A DNA stretch of 6,635 bases, taken from assembly GCA_964557285.1 (NCBI GenBank), contig CAZKZS010000288.1, forward strand, positions 1 through 6,635, written 5' to 3'. Numbering within the stretch: position 1 is the first letter of the stretch; each line of letters opens with the position of its first letter. The DNA comes from SB15 sp964557285. GTDB lineage: Bacteria > Chloroflexota > Anaerolineae > Aggregatilineales > J027. Shown piece by piece: positions 1-4,937 of this stretch. Made by a program: the position numbers and the translations under genes. The notes beneath the pieces were generated by a model, which was not told the origin of the DNA, did not search any database, and saw only the letters and a list, made by a program, of their open reading frames with translations.

Positions 1-789
1 CGAGTTGCAGAAGACCCAGCCTTCGGAAACATTCTTGCCAGCGTCGCATAAGTCCTGCCAGTAGGGGGGCAGTTCCATCGCAAACGACTGGCTGGGGTCA
101 ATCCGTCCGGCTTCCCGGTCAAATTTCCAGAAGGTGATGATTCCTTTGTATTCACTGTCGTAGCTGTCTAACGGAGCATATTCCGTGCCAAGCGGCTGAG
201 CATACTGCCCACCTTCGATGACGTATTCTGTGTTGGGAGTCACAAACGTGCCGCCGTGATCGTTGAAATATAACGGATTGTCGATAATCTGCTTGGTTTC
301 AAAGTCGCGCAGGTCAATGACCGCCACGCGCCCATTGGCTTTGTCACCAATAAACAGCCACTGGCCGTCATAATCGCCTTCGGTTTCGCTCAGCGCCGGA
401 TGATGTGAGTCACCCCACATGACTTCCGCGCCCTGGGCATTTCCGGCTTCCAGAATATCATTGCCAGCGCCGTACCCGTAGCCCTGCCAGGGTTCGGGGG
501 TAAAAACGGCAATCGTGCGAAGCAAGCGCATCGACGGCAGCCCAATCGCAAACACCTGGCCGCTGTGACCGCCAGAAGCAAACATCACATACTGGTCGAG
601 CATTCCACTGGGCGTATAAGTCATCATCGCCGCCCGTACATCATCTTCGGTCAGGCCGCGCTCTTCGGCAATCTGCGCCCACCCGGAAGACCGCGCCTCA
701 GCACCTTTTTGCGGAAAGAGAAGCCGACCCGCACTAAACGCCACTGCAAGGGCGAGGGTAACAACGAGAAGAAATTTGAGTTTTTTCAT
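1..789 (-). CDS. nosZ: Nitrous-oxide reductase NosZ, clade II (Sec-exported), N-terminal part
   Basis: NosZ is the periplasmic (or outward-facing) multicopper enzyme that reduces N2O to N2, the last step of denitrification. I translated the minus strand from the ATG at 789-787; the frame stays open for 263 codons to the window edge, so the CuA domain and C-terminus are missing. Residues 1-32 form a Sec-type signal (MKKLKFLLVV, then a hydrophobic stretch) with no twin-arginine motif, which is typical of clade II rather than the Tat-exported clade I. The beta-propeller signature is clear: YVMFASGGHSGQ (68-78), FTPEPWQGYGYG (96-107), WGDSHHPALSE (125-135), NDHGGTFVTPNTEYVIEGGQ (176-195). H75, H129, H130 and H178 fit four of the seven CuZ histidines. 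A GGAG ribosome site lies at 803-800, 10 nt before the ATG. It is divergent from the membrane cytochrome gene. Whether it carries a C-terminal haem c domain cannot be seen. Confidence 0.95.
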   Translation of the reverse strand, partial: MKKLKFLLVVTLALAVAFSAGRLLFPQKGAEARSSGWAQIAEERGLTEDDVRAAMMTYTPSGMLDQYVMFASGGHSGQVFAIGLPSMRLLRTIAVFTPEPWQGYGYGAGNDILEAGNAQGAEVMWGDSHHPALSETEGDYDGQWLFIGDKANGRVAVIDLRDFETKQIIDNPLYFNDHGGTFVTPNTEYVIEGGQYAQPLGTEYAPLDSYDSEYKGIITFWKFDREAGRIDPSQSFAMELPPYWQDLCDAGKNVSEGWVFCNS

Positions 790-825
790 TGAGCTACTGC
801 TCCGGTTTAAGAAATCGGACATCTA

Positions 826-838
826 TGCCCGTATCATG
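826..838 (-). promoter_or_regulatory. Predicted nosZ promoter: -10 element and start site
   Basis: If the palindrome at 860-875 acts as a class II FNR/CRP site (centre at -41.5), transcription would start at 826 (an A on the minus strand). The -10 position, 838-833, reads CATGAT, which matches TATAAT at four of six places. This gives a 36-37 nt leader containing the GGAG ribosome site. The geometry is calculated and the start site is inference. Confidence 0.4.
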
Positions 839-859
839 CCCGAAAACCGCCGCCAAAAA

Positions 860-875
860 TGTGATTAAAATCACA
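860..875. promoter_or_regulatory. FNR/CRP-family box 1 (perfect palindrome), nosZ side
   Basis: TGTGATTAAAATCACA is a perfect inverted repeat with 6-bp arms and a 4-bp spacer. It contains the E. coli CRP core TGTGA-N6-TCACA in the FNR-type GAT-N4-ATC frame. It sits in the nosZ/membrane-cytochrome divergent region, centred 78.5 bp upstream of the nosZ ATG. The likely binders are the Crp/Fnr-family proteins encoded at 2385-3068 and 3133-3795; that link is inference. Confidence 0.8.
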
Positions 876-909
876 CTCCGGCCAAATTCGTGAAATTTCC
901 TACAAATGT

Positions 910-925
910 CTTGATTTAAATCAAG
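910..925. promoter_or_regulatory. FNR/NNR-type box 2 (perfect palindrome), membrane-cytochrome side
   Basis: CTTGATTTAAATCAAG is a fully symmetric 16-mer containing the exact FNR/DNR/NNR consensus TTGAT-N4-ATCAA. Its centre (917.5) is 41.5 bp upstream of the A of the ATG at 959 and exactly 50 bp from the centre of box 1. Its half-site CTTGAT differs from the TGTGAT of box 1, so the two boxes may be read with different preference by the two regulators. Confidence 0.85.
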
Positions 926-946
926 TTGGTCGGGCCGCCTTCACGT

Positions 947-959
947 TACTTTTAAATCA
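947..959 (+). promoter_or_regulatory. Predicted -10 element and possible leaderless start of the membrane-cytochrome gene
   Basis: TACTTT at 947-952 keeps the key T, A and final T of a -10 hexamer. It lies at -12 to -7 if transcription begins at 959, the start that box 2 predicts in class II geometry. Position 959 is also the A of the ATG, and no Shine-Dalgarno sequence precedes it, so the transcript may be leaderless. A start site a few bases upstream would also fit. Confidence 0.35.
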
Positions 960-2404
960 TGAGTAACTTACGTTTTCCTTTAATGTTTACGGCGCTGCTG
1001 GCGCTGATGATTGGCATGTGGACGGGGCTGCTGCGGCTGGGCTGGCAGATTCCCGTGCAGGATTTTGCAGCCGCGCACGGGGCATTGATGATTTGCGGAT
1101 TTATGGGAACGTTAATTAGCCTGGAACGGGCGATTGCACTCCGACCTCTGCTCAAAAACGACCTTCCTTATCTTGTGCCTCTGCTGGCGGCAGTGGGGGC
1201 GGTCAGTTTGATAGCGGGTTTTTCGCCCGCGCCGCTTTTAATGACGGGCAGCAGCCTGGGGCTGGTTCTCATTTTTGTGTTTATTGTGTATTACCAGCCC
1301 GCTTTTTATACCGTCGTGATGGCACTTGGGGCGCTGGCCTGGCTCGTCGGGAATGGACTCTGGCTGGCGGGGTCGGCTTTTTATGAAATAACTCCCTGGT
1401 GGATAGGGTTTCTGGTGCTGACGATTGCGGGAGAACGGCTGGAACTCTCACGGGTGATGCGGGTTTCTAAAACCGTCCAGCGCGTTTTTATGCTGGCGGT
1501 GGGGGTGCTTCTGGCGGGGATTTTAATAACTCGCGTGGATTATGCGGCTGGACTCCGATGGACAGGTGCAGGGGAAATTTTAGTCGCGGCCTGGCTGCTG
1601 CGTTATGACATTGCCCGCCGCACCCTCCGCCAGACCGACCTGACTCGTTTTATCGCCGTATGTTTGTTTATCGGGTATCTCTGGCTTGGGATAAGCGGCG
1701 GTCTGGCTGTTTATTCCGGCGGAGTCAAAGCAGGTTTTATCTATGATGCCGTACTGCATACCGTTTTTCTGGGATTCGCCTTTTCGATGATTTTTGGTCA
1801 CGCCCCTATGATTTTCCCCTCTATCTTAGGGATTCCTATCAACTACCGTCCGGTCTTTTATTTACATCTAGGGCTGCTGCACGGCTCGCTGCTGCTGCGT
1901 GTGGCAGGGGACGTGCTGACGTGGCAAACTGCCCGCGAGTGGGGGGGACTCCTCAATGTGGCGGTGCTGCTGCTGTTTCTGGTGAACACTGCACTGTCGC
2001 TGGTTAAACCCCGTGCCGTTTTAAAACTGGCCTATGCCCTGCCTCTGCTGGTGATGGGACTCATTATCGGATCCAGCAGCGATAACTCCCTGCCGGAACA
2101 GGCTGCCCTTTCTCCGATGGCGGCGGCAGGTGAAACGGCCTATCAAAGCAGTTGTTCCGGCTGTCATGGGCTGGATGCGCGGGGAATCGCGGGGTTAGGT
2201 AAAAATCTGGTGGACAGCCCGTTTGTGCAAAGCCTTTCCGATCAGGAACTGCACCAGTTTATTGTGACAGGCCGCCCCATCTGGGATGCCGCCAATACCA
2301 CCGGAGTCGAAATGCCGCCACGTGGCGGGAATCCAGCGCTCAGCGATACCGATATAGACCGGATTATTGCTTACCTTCGCAGCCTCAGCGAATCTCCTGG
2401 TTAG
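959..2404 (+). CDS. Polytopic membrane protein (NnrS-like) fused to a C-terminal cytochrome c
   Basis: 481 aa. Residues 1-371 hold about 11-12 hydrophobic helices. Histidines lie in or beside membrane segments: H40 in AAHGALMICGF, H267 and H281 in VLHTVFLG...MIFGHAPMIFP (266-287), H303 and H308 in YLHLGLLHGS. This pattern recalls NnrS-like and other haem-binding membrane proteins; I recognise the type but not an exact named family. After a linker (372-390), residues 390-476 form a class I cytochrome c domain with CSGCHG (C399, C402, H403), a likely axial Met at 452 in EMPPRGG, and a final helix DRIIAYLRSL. The c-haem must lie outside the membrane, on the same side as NosZ. Divergent transcription from nosZ with matching regulatory boxes suggests a role in feeding electrons to NosZ or handling NO/N2O; this is inference. 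No Shine-Dalgarno sequence is visible. The last 20 bp overlap the convergent regulator gene. Confidence 0.8.
   Translation: MSNLRFPLMFTALLALMIGMWTGLLRLGWQIPVQDFAAAHGALMICGFMGTLISLERAIALRPLLKNDLPYLVPLLAAVGAVSLIAGFSPAPLLMTGSSLGLVLIFVFIVYYQPAFYTVVMALGALAWLVGNGLWLAGSAFYEITPWWIGFLVLTIAGERLELSRVMRVSKTVQRVFMLAVGVLLAGILITRVDYAAGLRWTGAGEILVAAWLLRYDIARRTLRQTDLTRFIAVCLFIGYLWLGISGGLAVYSGGVKAGFIYDAVLHTVFLGFAFSMIFGHAPMIFPSILGIPINYRPVFYLHLGLLHGSLLLRVAGDVLTWQTAREWGGLLNVAVLLLFLVNTALSLVKPRAVLKLAYALPLLVMGLIIGSSSDNSLPEQAALSPMAAAGETAYQSSCSGCHGLDARGIAGLGKNLVDSPFVQSLSDQELHQFIVTGRPIWDAANTTGVEMPPRGGNPALSDTDIDRIIAYLRSLSESPG
2385..2404. other. Convergent 3' overlap of two genes
   Basis: The plus-strand membrane cytochrome stops with TAG at 2402-2404, while the minus-strand regulator stops with TGA at 2387-2385. 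The two coding ends therefore share 20 bp and no intrinsic terminator fits between them. Each transcript must run antisense into the other or end by another mechanism. Confidence 0.9.
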
Positions 2405-3068
2405 CCATTTCCTTGAGGCGGGACAGGTCACGCAGGATAATGCTGCCGCGTTCTGTCCGCACTAGGCCCTCTTTTTCAAATTTTTTCATGGTGCGGCAGA
2501 TGACTTCGCGGGCAGTCCCCACCATCGCCGCCAAATCCTGCTGGGAAAAGGTTTTTTCGATGCAAAATCCGTCGCGGGTGGGGTAGCTCCGCAGTTTGAG
2601 CAGGGTTTCGGCCAGCCGTGCGCTGACATCGCGGAAGGCCAGGCTATGAACCAGCGAGGTAAACTGGCGAAGCTGTTTAGTGACCAGTTCAAGCTGCATA
2701 AACAGTAAATCGGGGTGTTCCAGCAGCAGTTTATGGAGTGCATCCGGCGGCACATACAGCGCCGCGCCGGAAGTCAGCGCCTGAGCCGCACACGGCGACG
2801 GGGTATCATTCGGCAGCGACTCCGCGCCAAAGGTTGCCCCTTCGTGAATCACGTACAAAATTTGCACGCGCTCTTTGGAATTACGATAGAGTTTCACCTG
2901 ACCGGAAACCAGACTGAACAATCCCGTAGGGGGGTCGCCCTGCTGGAAAAATTTGAACCCCGCCTTAAAAGGAAGGGGACTGGTTGCAAGGGCAAGATGT
3001 TCTATCGTAAGCGATGATAAACGGCTGAACGCGGGTAACACCTTTAATTCTTGAACTGACACTGCCAT
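2385..3068 (-). CDS. Crp/Fnr-family transcription regulator 1
   Basis: 227 aa, normal length for the family. Residues about 10-125 form the cyclic-nucleotide-type beta-roll (FKAGFKFFQQGD, LFSLVSGQVKLYRN at 50-63), 125-158 the dimerisation helix, and 170-225 the winged helix-turn-helix. The recognition helix reads TAREVICRTMKKF, so the DNA-reading positions are R187, E188, C191 and R192 (FNR has ExxSR, CRP has RExxGR). The cAMP-contact residues of CRP (GEL...RS) are not kept (GAES...CAA). The N-terminal cysteines that hold the FNR Fe-S cluster are absent; its Cys are only C93, C169 and C191. It therefore resembles DNR/NNR-type nitrogen-oxide regulators more than oxygen-sensing FNR, but the signal is unknown. 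The start at 3068 is supported by MAVS, shared with the neighbouring paralogue, and by GGGGA upstream. An FNR-like box lies 54 bp upstream, so self- or cross-regulation is likely. Confidence 0.9.
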   Translation of the reverse strand: MAVSVQELKVLPAFSRLSSLTIEHLALATSPLPFKAGFKFFQQGDPPTGLFSLVSGQVKLYRNSKERVQILYVIHEGATFGAESLPNDTPSPCAAQALTSGAALYVPPDALHKLLLEHPDLLFMQLELVTKQLRQFTSLVHSLAFRDVSARLAETLLKLRSYPTRDGFCIEKTFSQQDLAAMVGTAREVICRTMKKFEKEGLVRTERGSIILRDLSRLKEMANQEIR

Positions 3069-3087
3069 AGCCTAAATCCCCGTATGA

Positions 3088-3100
3088 TGCTTTCAGGCTA
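3088..3100 (-). promoter_or_regulatory. Predicted promoter of regulator 1
   Basis: Applying the class II rule (start 41.5 bp from the box centre at 3129.5) predicts transcription from 3088, an A on the minus strand. The -10 position, 3100-3095, reads TAGCCT, keeping T, A and the last T. The leader would be about 20 nt. The geometry repeats that of the two nos promoters; the start site itself is inference. Confidence 0.35.
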
Positions 3101-3121
3101 GCACACAAACAATGATGAATC

Positions 3122-3137
3122 TGTGACCGAAATCACT
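3122..3137. promoter_or_regulatory. FNR/CRP-like box 3 (imperfect), upstream of regulator 1
   Basis: TGTGACCGAAATCACT matches TGTGA-N6-TCACA at nine of ten arm positions and differs from box 1's arms at two. It covers the stop codon of regulator 2 (TGA at 3135-3133) and extends into the 64-bp gap before regulator 1. Its placement suggests that regulator 1 is controlled by itself or by its neighbour. Confidence 0.55.
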
Positions 3138-3795
3138 TGCTGAGACATGGCAGCCGCAGACCCGTCGGGTTTAAAAGCTGGATGCGCCCAAATTCCAGCC
3201 GGACAATATTTTGCTCCGCCAGTTCCGCCAGATGACGTGATACCACTTCGCGCACGGTTCCCGCCAGTTCCGCCAGTTTTTCATGGGTGAGCATGACCAC
3301 CAGCTGCGAATCGGCATGAGTCAGCAGGACATCATTAATCCGGTCACTCACGGAGAGCGACCCCAGGCTTTCGCTGAGGCGGGCTAGCTGTCCTAGATAC
3401 TGGCTGTAAATTTTCAGCAGCACCCAGGCCAGCCGGATATTGGCTTTCATCAGATGTTCCAGATCGGCCTGCGGCAGCATCAGCAGGGTGACTTCGGTTA
3501 ATGCCTGCGCGTTGGCCGGATTGCCATTCTGGTTAAACAGCGGACAGGTGCCAAAACATTTACCCGCACTGGCAATACACAGCGCCTGGATTCGCCCGCC
3601 GCCGCCGACCTTCACAATTTTGACCTGCCCACTCAGGATAAACCACACCCCACTGGCGTGTTCCCCTTCCAGAAAAATGAGTTCCCCAGGGGCATAGGTG
3701 CGCTGTACCATCATACCGGACAGCATTTCCAGGTCGTCCGGCACGGTTTGTTTTAAGATAGGGATAGCACGAAGCGAGTCAATTGAAACAGCCAT
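3133..3795 (-). CDS. Crp/Fnr-family transcription regulator 2, with a three-cysteine cluster
   Basis: 220 aa. The beta-roll is at about 10-115 (YAPGELIFLEGE 34-45, GVWFILSGQVKIVKV 49-63), the dimer helix at 118-150, and the helix-turn-helix at 168-195 with recognition helix TVREVVSRHLAEL (R182, E183, S186, R187, the FNR-type ExxSR). Where CRP binds cAMP, the sequence is instead CIASAGKCFGTCPLF, with C73, C80 and C84; the CRP Glu and Arg-Ser contacts are missing. The cysteines could hold a metal or Fe-S group, or act as a redox or nitrosation sensor, but their spacing is not that of FNR. It lies directly upstream of regulator 1 in the same direction and shares MAVS and the general layout, so the two are probably old duplicates. 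No strong Shine-Dalgarno sequence is seen. A seven-codon frame (3802-3779) overlaps the start in another phase and could affect translation. Confidence 0.9.
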   Translation of the reverse strand: MAVSIDSLRAIPILKQTVPDDLEMLSGMMVQRTYAPGELIFLEGEHASGVWFILSGQVKIVKVGGGGRIQALCIASAGKCFGTCPLFNQNGNPANAQALTEVTLLMLPQADLEHLMKANIRLAWVLLKIYSQYLGQLARLSESLGSLSVSDRINDVLLTHADSQLVVMLTHEKLAELAGTVREVVSRHLAELAEQNIVRLEFGRIQLLNPTGLRLPCLSK

Positions 3796-3810
3796 CGTTC
3801 ATCAGTTTTC

Positions 3811-3902
3811 GCCCCCACCCCAAACCCCTCCGCATACGCGATAAAGGGAGAGGGGCTTTCACTCCCCCTCTACCGTTCTGGGAGAGGGGCAGGGGGTGAG
3901 GG
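3811..3902. repeat. REP-like C/G-rich palindromic repeat between divergent genes
   Basis: GGGAGAGGGG occurs twice (3846-3855 and 3880-3889). Between them, CCCCTCTACC (3865-3874) can pair with either copy. With the right copy it gives a 10-position stem with one A/G mismatch and loop GTTCT. The outer arms 3811-3831 and 3882-3902 are also inverted, matching at about 15 of 21 positions. The composition differs from the flanks. C-rich palindromes of this general form are dispersed in many Chloroflexota and cyanobacterial genomes (general knowledge, family not named). Its position between outward-facing genes argues against a terminator and for an inserted repetitive element. The rest of 3796-3977 shows only the start signals of the exonuclease gene. 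Confidence 0.7.
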
Positions 3903-3977
3903 ATAATTTTATGCGTTACTCTGAGTGTAGCGGAAGGTGTTTCGTATGTCTATGACCTGACTCACAAAGGATAATGC

Positions 3978-4937
3978 ATGATACGATTCACAAAGGCGGG
4001 ATTTTTCTGCGAACCGGGCGGCTTTTATATCGACCCCTGGCAGGTGGTACGGCGGGCAGTGGTGACTCATGCCCACAGCGATCATTTGCGGCGGGGCAGC
4101 AATGCTTATCTGGTGGTGCGCGAAAGTGAAGCCCTCTGCCGGATGCGACTCCAGCGCGGGGCGGTGGTGCAAACGGCGGCCTATGGCGAACCCGTCATGA
4201 TAAATGGGGTCAAAGTCTCGTTTCATCCAGCAGGGCATATTCTGGGGTCGGCGCAGGTGCGGATGGAATATCAGGGACAGGTCACGGTCATTTCCGGCGA
4301 TTATAAACGTCAGCCCGACCCCACCTGCGCCCCATTTGAACCCGTTCCCTGCCATACCTTTATCACAGAGGCGACCTTTGGCCTGCCGATTTATCGCTGG
4401 CGGCCTGTGAATGAAGTGTTTGCGGACATCAATGCGTGGTGGCGGGCAAATCAGGAAGCAGGTAAGGCCAGCGTGATTCTGGGATATTCCTTAGGCAAGG
4501 CACAGCATTTGCTGGCGGGGGTCGAGTCGTCCATTGGCCCCATTTTCACCAGTGAACCCGTTGAAGCCGTCAATCAGGTGTATCGAAAAATGGGAATCCG
4601 GTTGCCTGCCACGACTCCGCTGGTCAGCGCGGCAAAATCTGACCTGAGCCAGGCGCTGATTATCGCGCCGCCCGCGACCTCTTTTTCAACAGATTATGCG
4701 ACCGCCTTTGCTTCCGGCTGGATGCAGATACGCGGCAGACGCGGCAGCATAGACCGGGGATTCGTGCTGTCCGACCATGTGGATTGGCCGGATTTAATCA
4801 ACACAATTCGGGAAACAGGCGCTTCACGGATTGGAGTCACACATGGTTATGTGTCGGCGGTGGTGCGCTGGCTGCGCGAACAGGGTTATCAGGCGGAGGG
4901 ATTCGACAGTCACTATATAGGGGGTGACAGCGAATGA
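3978..4937 (+). CDS. Ligase-associated DNA exonuclease, metallo-beta-lactamase fold
   Basis: 319 aa, usual length for the 'putative exonuclease, DNA ligase-associated' family. Metal-binding motifs are complete: THAHSDHL (H31, H33, D35, H36), SFHPAGHILGSA (H83, H87), ISGDYK (D108), TEATFG (E131), and the C-terminal beta-CASP-like FASGWMQ (244-250), SDHVDW (H267) and GVTHGY (H289). The family is a predicted Mn/Zn-dependent DNA nuclease of the cytoplasm that works with an ATP-dependent ligase and Lhr-type helicase in DNA repair. The start at 3978 is supported by AAAGG (3966-3970) seven bases upstream and by the family-typical opening of the protein. Its stop overlaps the ligase start (ATGA at 4934-4937), so the two are co-translated. 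RNA-processing relatives (CPSF/Integrator type) share the fold, but the ligase neighbour and the short N-terminus favour this family. Confidence 0.92.
   Translation: MIRFTKAGFFCEPGGFYIDPWQVVRRAVVTHAHSDHLRRGSNAYLVVRESEALCRMRLQRGAVVQTAAYGEPVMINGVKVSFHPAGHILGSAQVRMEYQGQVTVISGDYKRQPDPTCAPFEPVPCHTFITEATFGLPIYRWRPVNEVFADINAWWRANQEAGKASVILGYSLGKAQHLLAGVESSIGPIFTSEPVEAVNQVYRKMGIRLPATTPLVSAAKSDLSQALIIAPPATSFSTDYATAFASGWMQIRGRRGSIDRGFVLSDHVDWPDLINTIRETGASRIGVTHGYVSAVVRWLREQGYQAEGFDSHYIGGDSE

Noticed and set aside
565..792. Plus-strand 75-codon open frame
   Set aside because: It lies antisense to the start of nosZ, whose frame gives a clear NosZ protein; it is a shadow.
2486..2755. Minus-strand 89-codon open frame in another phase of regulator 1
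   Set aside because: The overlapping frame encodes a full Crp/Fnr protein with intact domains; this one has no recognisable features.
3865..3889. Hairpin as a rho-independent terminator
   Set aside because: Flanking genes both point away from it and no T-run follows the stem on either strand, so a repeat element fits better.
3796..3977. FNR-type box upstream of regulator 2
   Set aside because: I searched for TTGAT/TGTGA half-site pairs and found none convincing, so I do not propose direct control of regulator 2.
3962..3996. Nine-base direct repeat TCACAAAGG around the exonuclease start
   Set aside because: It is short, partly formed by the ribosome site, and its second copy lies inside coding sequence; probably chance.
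3909..4355. Minus-strand 148-codon open frame
   Set aside because: It is antisense to the exonuclease gene, whose metal-binding motifs are complete; it has no good start signals and no recognisable domain.
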